DNA of 64,000 nucleotides from Pseudomonas sp. Os17 (GTDB lineage: Bacteria > Pseudomonadota > Gammaproteobacteria > Pseudomonadales > Pseudomonadaceae), in the NCBI RefSeq assembly GCF_001547895.1, contig NZ_AP014627.1, positions 437,501 through 501,500 on the forward strand, read 5' to 3'. The translations under genes were made by a program, and so were the position numbers. Shown in pieces: positions 29,891 to 37,706 of the stretch (its first letter is position 1; each line of letters starts with the position of its first letter). The notes beneath the pieces are model-generated. The model had not been told where the DNA came from, did not search any database, and saw nothing but the letters and a program-made list of their open reading frames with translations.

Positions 29891-30598
29891 TTAACGGCTC
29901 TGGCGCTGTTGTAACAGCAGATTGCTAAAGCCGGCGCCGGCCAGTTGTTTCTGCGCCACGGTCAGCTGTTCGCGGTTGCTGAACGGGCCCACCAATACCC
30001 GGTACCAGGTTTCATCCTTCACCGTGCCGGATTCCACCGCCACCGACTGGCCCAGCAGGATGATCTGCGCTCGTACCTTGTCGGCATCGGCTTGCTTGCG
30101 GAACGAGCCGGCCTGGAGGAAGAACTTGGTCACCGGCGCCGCCTTGGCCACCGGTGGCGCCGGCGGTGGGGTGATGCCGGCCAGGGCCGCCTGGGCCCGG
30201 GCGGTGTCGATCTTCGCGGCTTCCGCCGGGGTGACCGGGGTGGTCGGCACCGGCGGCACTTGAGGCGTCGGCAGGGTTTTCTCCGGCACCGCTTCCGGCG
30301 GCACTATGACCTCCGATTCCGGCAGCAGGGTATAGAAGTCGTACTTCGGCTTCACCGGTTGCTGCGGGCTCGGCGGGGTCTTGTTGGCCTCGGCGATCTT
30401 GCTGGCTTTCTGCTGTTCGATCTTCTCGCGCTTGACGCTGTCGCCGCCCTTGCCGGGTTCGAGCTTCATCAGGAACACGATGAAGGCGCCGATGGTCAGG
30501 CCGATGGCCAGCCACAACCAGCCCGGGATCGGCTTCTTGGCCGGGGCCTGGTAGCGGCTGGCGCCACGCTTGGGTGCAGGTTTTTTCTTGGCAGCCAA
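29891..30598 (-). CDS. ftsN: SPOR-domain cell-division protein, FtsN-like
   Basis: Bitopic inner-membrane protein of 235 residues. It has a short basic cytoplasmic N terminus (MAAKKKPAPKRGAS), one TM at about residues 25-45, a Pro/Lys-rich periplasmic linker with short helices, and a C-terminal SPOR domain (FFLQAGSFRKQADADKVRAQI ... WYRVLVGPFSNREQ). SPOR domains bind denuded glycan at the septum. Its position between argS-priA and hslVU mirrors the E. coli priA-rpmE-cytR-ftsN-hslVU order, supporting FtsN rather than DedD. The start lies 1 nt after the argS stop. Confidence 0.8.
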   Translation of the reverse strand: MAAKKKPAPKRGASRYQAPAKKPIPGWLWLAIGLTIGAFIVFLMKLEPGKGGDSVKREKIEQQKASKIAEANKTPPSPQQPVKPKYDFYTLLPESEVIVPPEAVPEKTLPTPQVPPVPTTPVTPAEAAKIDTARAQAALAGITPPPAPPVAKAAPVTKFFLQAGSFRKQADADKVRAQIILLGQSVAVESGTVKDETWYRVLVGPFSNREQLTVAQKQLAGAGFSNLLLQQRQSR

Positions 30599-30599
30599 C

Positions 30600-32336
30600 T
30601 TACATTTGCTCCAGGACTTTGAGGCCCAGCAGTTCCAGACCTTGCTTGAGGGTGCGGCGGGTCAGCTCGGTGAGGCGCAGGCGGCTGTGCATCTGCGTCG
30701 GAGTCTCGGCCGCCAGGATCGGGCAGTTCTCGTAGAAGCTGGAGAACAGACCGGCCACGTCGTACAGGTAGGTGCAGAGGATGTGCGGGGTGCCCTTGTC
30801 GGCGACGTTGTTGAGGATCTCGCCGAACTGCGCCAGCTTGGCCGCCAGCTCCAGTTCCTGGGCCGCGTGCAGTTCGATCTGGCCGCCGACTTCGCTGAAG
30901 TCCTTGCCCAGCTTGCGGAACACGCCGGCGGCACGGGTATAGGCGTACAGCAGGTACGGCGCGGTGTTGCCTTCGAAGTTGAGCATCAGGTCGAAGTTGA
31001 AGCTGTAGTCGCTGGTACGGTGCTTGGACAGGTCGGCGTATTTCACCGAATCGATGCCCACCACCTTGGCAATGCCGCGCAGATCGGCCTCCGGCAGTTG
31101 CGGGTTTTTCTCTTTGACCAGGGCGTAGGCGCGTTCCTCGGCTTCGGTCAGCAGGTCGATGAGCTTCACGGTGCCGCCGTCGCGGGTCTTGAACGGACGG
31201 CCGTCGGCGCCGTTCATGGTGCCGAAGCCCATGTGTTCCATCTCCATCGGATGGGTCACGAAGCCGGCCTTGCGGGCCACGGCGAACACTTGCTGGAAGT
31301 GCAGGGCCTGGCGCTGGTCGACGAAGTACAGGGCGCGATCGGCCTTGAGCTTGCCACTGCGGTAGCGCACGGCGGCCAGGTCGGTGGTGGCGTACAGGTA
31401 GCCGCCGTCGGCCTTGACGATGATCACCGGCAGCGGCTCGCCTTCGGCATTCTTGAACTCGTCGAGGAACACGCACTGGGCGCCGTTGCTCTCCACCAGC
31501 ATGCCCTGGGCCTTGAGGTCGTTGACCACGTTGATCAGGTCATCGTTGTAGGCGCTCTCGCCCATGACGTCGGCCATGGTCAGCTTGACGTTGAGCAGCT
31601 CGTAGATCTTCTGGCAGTGGGACAGGGAGATGTCCTTGAACTTGGTCCACAGCTCCAGGCAATCCGGGTCGCCGGCTTGCAGCTTGACCACCAGGCCGCG
31701 GGCGCGGTCGGCAAAGGCTTCGGATTCGTCGAAGCGCTGCTTGGCGGCGCGGTAGAAGTTCTCCAGGTCCGACAGCTCATCACTGGTGATTGGGTTCTCT
31801 TCCAGGTACGCCATCAGCATGCCGAACTGGGTGCCCCAGTCGCCGACATGGTTCTGACGGATCACGGTGTCGCCGAGGAACTCCAGGACCCGTGCCACGC
31901 CGTCACCGATGATGGTGGAGCGCAGGTGGCCGACGTGCATTTCCTTGGCCAGGTTGGGGGCCGACATGTCGATCACGGTGCGCTGCGCCGGGCCGGCCTT
32001 GCGCACGCCCAGGTGCTCGTCGCCGAGGGCGGCGTCCAGGCGCGCGGCCAGGGCCTGGGTGTTCTGGAAGAAGTTGATGAAGCCCGGGCCGGCGATTTCC
32101 GCCTTGCTCAGGTCCTCATGGGCCGGCAGCGCGGCGATGATTTTTTCTGCCAGGTCGCGGGGCTTCATGCCGGCGGGCTTGGCCAGCATCATGGCGATAT
32201 TGCTGGCGAAGTCGCCGTGGGTCTTGTCGCGGGTGTTTTCGACCTGGATCGCCGGCGTCAGGCCTTCTGGCAACACACCTTCGGCGACGAGTTGGGTGAT
32301 GGCTTGCTGGATGAGCTGGCGAATGGTGTCTTTCAT
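30600..32336 (-). CDS. argS: Arginyl-tRNA synthetase
   Basis: Class I aminoacyl-tRNA synthetase of 578 residues that charges tRNA-Arg. It begins [23 protein letters not shown] with the ArgS additional N-terminal domain. The HIGH motif appears as [16 protein letters not shown], the catalytic domain continues through [12 protein letters not shown], and the DALR anticodon-binding domain ends LGLKVLEQM. An upstream in-frame start would add 41 residues rich in Pro/Arg with no family match. It overlaps nothing; ftsN follows after 1 nt. Confidence 0.96.
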   Translation of the reverse strand: MKDTIRQLIQQAITQLVAEGVLPEGLTPAIQVENTRDKTHGDFASNIAMMLAKPAGMKPRDLAEKIIAALPAHEDLSKAEIAGPGFINFFQNTQALAARLDAALGDEHLGVRKAGPAQRTVIDMSAPNLAKEMHVGHLRSTIIGDGVARVLEFLGDTVIRQNHVGDWGTQFGMLMAYLEENPITSDELSDLENFYRAAKQRFDESEAFADRARGLVVKLQAGDPDCLELWTKFKDISLSHCQKIYELLNVKLTMADVMGESAYNDDLINVVNDLKAQGMLVESNGAQCVFLDEFKNAEGEPLPVIIVKADGGYLYATTDLAAVRYRSGKLKADRALYFVDQRQALHFQQVFAVARKAGFVTHPMEMEHMGFGTMNGADGRPFKTRDGGTVKLIDLLTEAEERAYALVKEKNPQLPEADLRGIAKVVGIDSVKYADLSKHRTSDYSFNFDLMLNFEGNTAPYLLYAYTRAAGVFRKLGKDFSEVGGQIELHAAQELELAAKLAQFGEILNNVADKGTPHILCTYLYDVAGLFSSFYENCPILAAETPTQMHSRLRLTELTRRTLKQGLELLGLKVLEQM

Positions 32337-32468
32337 GGTCTTCTCGTTCGACCGCTGGCGCGGCGGCGCGTTGGTGCGCGGGTGGAAAAACTGGGCATTA
32401 TCCGTTGCTGGAACGGCCTTGCCAACTATAGAGGGCTGCTTGGGGATCGGTGGCGGCATTCGAGTGCC

Positions 32469-32533
32469 TTCGCCGGCAAGCCTGCTCCTGCGGGTTTGAT
32501 GCAGCCCATTGTAGGAGCGGGCTTGCCCGCGAA
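32469..32533. repeat. REP pair between priA and argS
   Basis: TTCGCCGGCAAGCCTGCTCCTGCGGG and TGTAGGAGCGGGCTTGCCCGCGAA are inverted arms around a 16-bp spacer. It lies 13 bp beyond the priA stop. Confidence 0.85.
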
Positions 32534-32546
32534 AACGCGATATCGA

Positions 32547-34766
32547 TCAATACAAATCCACCGGGTCCACATCCAGCGACCAGCGGACCTGGCGTCCGCT
32601 GGGCATCTGCTCCAGCACCAGCAACCAGCTGCTCAGCAGTCGATGCAGCGGTGCCCGGGCATTGGCTTGCAGCAGCAACTGCGCACGATAACGCCCGGCG
32701 CGCCGCTCCATCGGCGCCGGAACCGGCCCCAGCAACTCGATGCCCCCCAGGTTCTGTTCCGCCAGCAGGCGCTCGGCCTCGCTGCACGCCTCATCGAGAA
32801 AACCTTCGGCTTGCCCCGGCTTGTGGGCCTCGGCCCGCAGCAGGGCCAGATGGGCGAAGGGCGGCAGGCCGGCGGCGCGGCGCTCGCTCAGGGCCTGTTC
32901 GGCGAAGGCGAAGTAACCCTGCTCGGTCAGTTGCACCAGCAGCGGGTGGTCGGCGAGGTGGGTCTGGATGATCACCTTGCCCGGTTCCTCGGCACGCCCG
33001 GCGCGCCCGGCGACCTGGACGATCAGCTGCGCCATGCGCTCGCTGGCGCGGAAGTCCCCGGAAAACAGGCCGCCGTCGGCGTCGAGGATCGACACCAAGG
33101 TGACCCGGGGGAAGTGATGTCCCTTGGCCAGCATCTGGGTGCCCACCAGGATGCACGGATGCCCCTTCTGGATGGTGGCGAACAGCTGGTTCATCGCGTC
33201 TTTGCGCGAGGTGCTGTCGCGGTCCACCCGTAGTACCGGGTAGTCGGGAAACAGGATGCCCAGGCGTTCTTCCGCGCGCTCGGTGCCGGCGCCCACGGGG
33301 CGCAGATCGACCTTGCCGCATTGCGGGCAGTGCCGGGGCACTCGCTCCACATGGCCGCAATGGTGACAACGCAGTTCGCCGGAGCGCTGGTGCACGGTCA
33401 TGCGGGCGTCGCAGCGCTGGCATTCGGACATCCAGCCGCAGTCGTGGCAGAGCAGGGTCGGAGCGAAACCGCGGCGGTTGAGGAATACCAGAACTTGCTG
33501 GCCGGCGGCCAGGGTCTGGCCGATGGCCTGCTGCATGGGGCCGGAAATGCCGCTGTCCAGAGGGCGGCTCTTCACATCCAGGCGCAGGAAGCGCGGTTGC
33601 TTGGCGCCGCCGGCGCGCTCGTTCAGGCGCAGCAGGCCATAGCGGCCGGTGTAGGCGTTGTGCAGGCTTTCCAGGGACGGTGTGGCCGAGCCCAGGACAA
33701 TGGGGATGTCTTCCTGGCGGGCGCGCACCAGGGCTAGGTCGCGGGCATGGTAGCGCAGGCCTTCCTGCTGCTTGTAAGAGCCGTCGTGCTCCTCATCGAT
33801 GATGATCAGCCCGGGGTTCTTCATCGGCGTGAACAGCGCTGAGCGGGTGCCGATGATGATGTCGGCCTCGCCATCCCGGGCGGCGAGCCAGGCATCCAGG
33901 CGTTCGCGGTCATTGACCGCCGAGTGCAGCAGGGCGATGCGGGCGTTGAAGCGCTGTTCGAAGCGCGCCAGGGTTTGGGGCCCCAGGTTGATCTCCGGGA
34001 TCAGCACCAGGGCCTGTTTGCCGGCTTCGAGGGTTTCGCGGATCAACTGCAGGTAGACCTCGGTCTTGCCGCTGCCAGTGACCCCGGCCAGAAGAAAGGC
34101 GTGGTAGCTGTCGAACCCGGCGCGGATCGCTTCGTAGGCGGCGCGCTGCTCGCTGTTGAGCGGCAGCTCGGGCTGGGCCAGCCAGTGTTCATGGCGCACG
34201 CCTGGCGCGTGCTTGCGCACTTCTACCTGCACCAGATCCTTGGCCAGCAACAGGTCCAGGCTGTCCTTGCTCAGCATCAGCTTGCTCAGCAGAGCGTGGG
34301 GCACGCCATGGGGGTGTTGGGCCAGGGTGGCCAGTGCTTCGCGCTGACGCGGGGCGCGGGCGATGCGCGGGTCATCCAGGCGGGCGCCGGGGGCTATCGA
34401 CCAGAAGCGTTCCTGGCGGGCCTCGGCCAGCTCGCCCTGGCGCAGCAGCACCGGCAAGGCCCAGCTCAGGGTGTCGCCGAGGCTGTGCTGATAGTACTGG
34501 GCGGTCCACAGGCACAGCTTGAACAGGGCCGGGGGCAGCGGTGGCGTGGGGTCCAGCAGGGCCAGGGCCGGCTTGAGCTTGTCGGCCGGCACTTCACTGT
34601 GATCCGCCACTTCCACCAGGATGCCGATCATTTCCCGGCGACCGAAGGGCACTCGCAGGCGCATCCCCGGATGCAGCTGGGCGCGCAGCACACCGGCCGG
34701 GGCACGGTAGTCGAAGAGGCGGCGCAGAGGCGAAGGCAGGGCGAGGCGCAGAATGGCGTCGGGCAC
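32547..34766 (-). CDS. priA: Primosomal replication protein / helicase PriA
   Basis: 3'-5' superfamily-2 helicase that restarts stalled forks by loading DnaB. It has an N-terminal 3'-DNA-binding domain (PDAILRLALPSPLRRLFDY), Walker A GVTGSGKTEVYL, and DEEH-type box IIIDEEHDGSYKQ. A zinc-binding insertion has paired cysteines (CHDCGWMSECQRC ... CHHCG ... CPQCG), and motif VI is VAGRAGRAEEPG. I favour GTG 34766 (739 residues, the family length) over TTG 34775, because the GAG-type ribosome site is correctly spaced only for the GTG. The nearby 298-bp gap to rpmE carries the rpmE promoter and no other gene. Confidence 0.94.
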   Translation of the reverse strand: MPDAILRLALPSPLRRLFDYRAPAGVLRAQLHPGMRLRVPFGRREMIGILVEVADHSEVPADKLKPALALLDPTPPLPPALFKLCLWTAQYYQHSLGDTLSWALPVLLRQGELAEARQERFWSIAPGARLDDPRIARAPRQREALATLAQHPHGVPHALLSKLMLSKDSLDLLLAKDLVQVEVRKHAPGVRHEHWLAQPELPLNSEQRAAYEAIRAGFDSYHAFLLAGVTGSGKTEVYLQLIRETLEAGKQALVLIPEINLGPQTLARFEQRFNARIALLHSAVNDRERLDAWLAARDGEADIIIGTRSALFTPMKNPGLIIIDEEHDGSYKQQEGLRYHARDLALVRARQEDIPIVLGSATPSLESLHNAYTGRYGLLRLNERAGGAKQPRFLRLDVKSRPLDSGISGPMQQAIGQTLAAGQQVLVFLNRRGFAPTLLCHDCGWMSECQRCDARMTVHQRSGELRCHHCGHVERVPRHCPQCGKVDLRPVGAGTERAEERLGILFPDYPVLRVDRDSTSRKDAMNQLFATIQKGHPCILVGTQMLAKGHHFPRVTLVSILDADGGLFSGDFRASERMAQLIVQVAGRAGRAEEPGKVIIQTHLADHPLLVQLTEQGYFAFAEQALSERRAAGLPPFAHLALLRAEAHKPGQAEGFLDEACSEAERLLAEQNLGGIELLGPVPAPMERRAGRYRAQLLLQANARAPLHRLLSSWLLVLEQMPSGRQVRWSLDVDPVDLY

Positions 34767-34966
34767 GCGGGACAATCTCGATGAGCGGACGGTAAATAGG
34801 CTCCGGAGCCTAACAGACGAGCCGTGGGGTGTCCTGTATAAGCGTGCGTGCTCCCCGGTCTGCGGAGGTTTTGCCGCGGCCGAGCAGGCACCGCAGTGCA
34901 GTGCGTGGCAAAGCCGGGGCTGTCAAGGTTGCGCCGGCTTTTTCTGATGGGGGGTACTCAGGATCT

Positions 34967-34995
34967 CTTGCGCGTTTGACGCGGTCTGGTAGAAT
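34967..34995 (+). promoter_or_regulatory. Candidate sigma-70 promoter of rpmE
   Basis: CTTGCG (34967-34972) and TAGAAT (34990-34995) with a 17-bp spacer, about 70 bp before the rpmE ATG. A TTGACG at 34976 is too close to the -10 to serve as its -35. Confidence 0.5.
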
Positions 34996-35064
34996 CCGCG
35001 CCCTAATTCGTGCGGTATTCAACAATAGTGTTGGGTGGCGGCACGCTAGCCTGAGGAATACACC

Positions 35065-35286
35065 ATGAAAGCCGATATCCATCCAGTATACGAAGCCGTT
35101 ACCGCTACCTGCAGCTGCGGTAACGTCATCGAAACTCGCTCCACCCTGGCCAAGCCTCTGAGCCTGGACGTGTGCAACGAGTGCCACCCGTTCTACACCG
35201 GTAAGCAAAAGACTCTGGACGTTGGCGGTCGTGTCGACAAGTTCAAGTCGCGCTTCGGTGCTTTCGGCGCAACGAAAAAGGCCTGA
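35065..35286 (+). CDS. rpmE: 50S ribosomal protein L31, zinc-binding form
   Basis: Ribosomal protein of 73 residues. Zinc ligands Cys16, Cys18, Cys37 and Cys40 are all present ([17 protein letters not shown]), so this is the C+ type, which is typically replaced by the Zn-free paralogue (RpmE2/YkgM) in zinc starvation. It ends with a basic [19 protein letters not shown] tail. A good promoter lies upstream; its terminator overlaps the start of the next gene. Confidence 0.97.
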   Translation: MKADIHPVYEAVTATCSCGNVIETRSTLAKPLSLDVCNECHPFYTGKQKTLDVGGRVDKFKSRFGAFGATKKA

Positions 35287-35327
35287 GGCTGATCGTTCTG
35301 GAAAGCCGATACCGACTTTCCTCGCTG

Positions 35328-36107
35328 ATGAAAAAGGCGTCCCATGTGGGCGCCTTTTTTGTGTCCGCGATTTGGCTGACCGCCGCCCAGGCGTTTTGCC
35401 CGGCCCCCGAGGGGCTGATTCCCGCAGCGGTCCAGCGGGTGGTGGATGGCGATACCCTGCGTCTCAAGGATGGTCGCAGCGTGCGCATGATCGGCCTCAA
35501 TGCGCCGGAGCTGGCCAGTCGGGGGCGCCCGGCCGAGCCATTCGCGGTGGCGGCGCGGCAACGTTTGCAGCGCCTGGTGGCGCAGAGCGGTGGTCGGGTC
35601 GGCTTGTTGCCCGGGCGCGAGCGGCACGATCGCCATGGGCGGACGCTGGCCCATGTCTACGACGTCAGCGGGACCAATCTGGAAGCCCGGTTGATTGCCG
35701 AAGGGCTTGCCTATCAGATCGCCATCGTGCCGAACGTCGCTCTGGTCGCTTGTCAGCAGGCTGCGGAAAACCACGCGCGTCGAGCGGGGCTGGGCCTCTG
35801 GCGCCGTTCAGCTGTACTGAAAGCGGAGCAGATCCGCCGTTCCGGCTTTGTCGTGCTCGAGGGGCGTGTGAGCAAGGTCGAACGCAATCGTGGCGGGGTT
35901 TGGATCACATTGCGCGGTGCAGTTGTATTGCGTATTGCACCCAATGTTCTGGGACGTTTCGATCGTCAGTGGCTCAAGGGGCTTTCCGGGCGGCGGATCG
36001 AGGCTCGGGGCTGGGTGCTGGCACGTTCGCGTTCCGGCGGTTTCAGGTCGAGCGGGGCAGGCTGGATGTTGTCGCTGACTGACGTTTCCATGCTCAGACT
36101 TCTCTGA
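35328..36107 (+). CDS. Exported thermonuclease-like (SNase family) protein
   Basis: 259 residues. A signal peptide of about 22 residues (MKKASHVGAFFVSAIWLTAAQA) is followed by a staphylococcal-nuclease-like OB fold. This shows VVDGDTLRLKDGRSVRMIGLNAPEL, ERHDRHGRTLAHVYD and NLEARLIAEGLAY, which hold the expected active-site Arg/Glu/Arg and Asp positions. The C-terminal 90 residues (about 165-259) look like a second OB-like domain and lack catalytic motifs. It is probably a periplasmic or secreted DNA/RNA nuclease. It lies 41 bp after rpmE in the same direction, and the rpmE terminator stem covers its first codons. Confidence 0.85.
   Translation: MKKASHVGAFFVSAIWLTAAQAFCPAPEGLIPAAVQRVVDGDTLRLKDGRSVRMIGLNAPELASRGRPAEPFAVAARQRLQRLVAQSGGRVGLLPGRERHDRHGRTLAHVYDVSGTNLEARLIAEGLAYQIAIVPNVALVACQQAAENHARRAGLGLWRRSAVLKAEQIRRSGFVVLEGRVSKVERNRGGVWITLRGAVVLRIAPNVLGRFDRQWLKGLSGRRIEARGWVLARSRSGGFRSSGAGWMLSLTDVSMLRLL
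35331..35360 (+). terminator. rpmE terminator embedded in the start of the nuclease gene
   Basis: AAAAAGGCG and CGCCTTTTTT form the stem around TCCCATGTGGG, which itself extends the pairing (CCCA/TGGG). It includes codons 2-11 of the downstream gene (ATG at 35328). Confidence 0.8.
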
Positions 36108-36294
36108 TAAAGAAAAATTGTAGACATTTTTTAATTGGATTGTGAACAGTTGAAAGCCTTGTACCCCGTGGCTCTTGGCCCAAAGTCGTACGCTACGGGC
36201 CTTGACAGGGGTGACTGGGCAGTCTTGTAGGGACTATGCGACACGCGTATCCTCGGCGGTCCGTCTGTCCAACAGTAAAAAGCGGAATGCCCAC

Positions 36295-37563
36295 ATGTCT
36301 GATTTGAAAACTGCCGCTCTCGAATATCATGCCAATCCTCGTCCAGGAAAGCTGAGTGTCGAGCTCACCAAGGCCACTGCTACCGCTCGTGATCTGGCGC
36401 TGGCCTACAGCCCCGGCGTAGCCGAGCCGGTACGCGAAATCGCTCGCGATCCGGAACTGGCCTACAAGTACACCGGCAAAGGCAACCTGGTTGCCGTCAT
36501 TTCCGATGGCACCGCGATTCTCGGCCTGGGCAACCTCGGCCCACTGGCCTCCAAGCCGGTGATGGAAGGCAAGGGCGTGCTGTTCAAGCGTTTCGCCGGC
36601 ATCGATGTATTCGACATCGAAGTCGATTCCGAAAGTCCGCAGGCTTTCATCGACACCGTCAAGCGCATCTCCATCACCTTCGGTGGCATCAACCTGGAAG
36701 ACATCAAGGCGCCAGAGTGCTTTGAGATCGAACGTGCTCTGATCGAGCAGTGCGACATTCCGGTGTTCCACGATGACCAGCACGGCACCGCGATTGTGAC
36801 CGCTGCCGGCATGATCAACGCCCTGGAAATCGCTGGCAAAACCCTGGCCGATGCCAAGATCGTCTGCCTGGGCGCCGGTGCGGCCGCCATCTCCTGCATG
36901 AAACTGCTGGTGAGCATGGGCGCACAGATCGAGAACATCTTCATGGTTGACCGTACCGGCGTTATCCACGCTGGCCGTGACGACCTGAACCAGTACAAGG
37001 CAGTCTTCGCCCACACCACCGACAAGCGCACCCTGGCCGACGCCCTGCAAGGCGCCGACGTGTTCGTCGGTCTGTCCGGTCCGAACCTGCTGAGCGCTGA
37101 AGGCCTGAAGTCGATGGCGCCGAATCCGATCGTGTTCGCCTGCTCGAACCCGGATCCGGAAATCGCTCCAGAGCTGGCTCACGCCACCCGTGACGACGTG
37201 ATCATGGCCACCGGCCGTTCGGACTACCCGAACCAGGTGAACAACGTACTGGGCTTCCCGTTCATCTTCCGTGGTGCCCTGGACGTTCGCGCCAAGCGCA
37301 TCAACGAAGAAATGAAGATCGCCGCGGCCAACGCCCTGCGTGAACTGGCCAAGCTGCCAGTGCCTCAGGAAGTGTGCGACGCCTACGGCGGCATCAAGCT
37401 GGAATTCGGTCGTGAGTACATCATTCCGAAGCCGATGGATGCCCGTCTGATCACCGTGATCTCCGATGCCGTGGCCAAGGCCGCTATCGAGACCGGCGTG
37501 GCGACCCTGCCGTATCCGAAGAACTACCCGCTCAAGAGCGTGGACGATGTGTTCAACGGCTAA
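36295..37563 (+). CDS. maeB: Malic enzyme (NADP-type, single domain)
   Basis: Oxidative decarboxylation of L-malate to pyruvate with NAD(P)H production. The 422-residue protein starts [20 protein letters not shown]. It has the [17 protein letters not shown] early motif (YSPGVAEP), the metal site [14 protein letters not shown], the dinucleotide fold [15 protein letters not shown], and SNPDPEI. It stops after the malic domain, so the phosphotransacetylase-like half of E. coli MaeB (about 330 residues) is absent. The ATG at 36295 follows AGCGGA; an upstream ATG-less extension is not supported. The 187-bp upstream gap includes TTGACA at 36202 without a convincing -10. Confidence 0.93.
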   Translation: MSDLKTAALEYHANPRPGKLSVELTKATATARDLALAYSPGVAEPVREIARDPELAYKYTGKGNLVAVISDGTAILGLGNLGPLASKPVMEGKGVLFKRFAGIDVFDIEVDSESPQAFIDTVKRISITFGGINLEDIKAPECFEIERALIEQCDIPVFHDDQHGTAIVTAAGMINALEIAGKTLADAKIVCLGAGAAAISCMKLLVSMGAQIENIFMVDRTGVIHAGRDDLNQYKAVFAHTTDKRTLADALQGADVFVGLSGPNLLSAEGLKSMAPNPIVFACSNPDPEIAPELAHATRDDVIMATGRSDYPNQVNNVLGFPFIFRGALDVRAKRINEEMKIAAANALRELAKLPVPQEVCDAYGGIKLEFGREYIIPKPMDARLITVISDAVAKAAIETGVATLPYPKNYPLKSVDDVFNG

Positions 37564-37568
37564 CAGCC

Positions 37569-37614
37569 GCCCATAAAAAACCCGGCCAATCGAGCCGGTC
37601 GCTTTTTTATGGGC
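37569..37614. terminator. Bidirectional terminator between maeB and mrcA
   Basis: Long dyad GCCCATAAAAAA ... TTTTTTATGGGC enclosing an inner CCGGC/GCCGG stem. A/T runs on both sides fit termination for both converging genes. Confidence 0.82.
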
Positions 37615-37621
37615 AGGCAAT

Positions 37622-37706
37622 CAGCGGCTAGTTGCAAGTTTCCGGCTGCAAGAGCGGGGCGCGCTCTTGCTTGCCGCCGATCACTTGCAGCTTGCCGCTG
37701 CTCTTA
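37622..37706. repeat. CTGCAAG/CTTGCAG palindromic repeat between maeB and mrcA
   Basis: Left part has GCTAGTTGCAAG and GGCTGCAAGAGCG; right part has CGATCACTTGCAGCTTGCCGCTG. It is the same repeat type as at 27690 and 52733, here between convergent genes. Confidence 0.65.

Noticed and set aside
34976..34995. TTGACG plus TAGAAT as a promoter
   Set aside because: The spacer is only 8 bp; the upstream CTTGCG at 17 bp is the better -35.
36202..36230. TTGACA upstream of maeB as a promoter
   Set aside because: A perfect -35 but the hexamer at 17 bp (TTGTAG) is a poor -10, so it was not listed as a feature.
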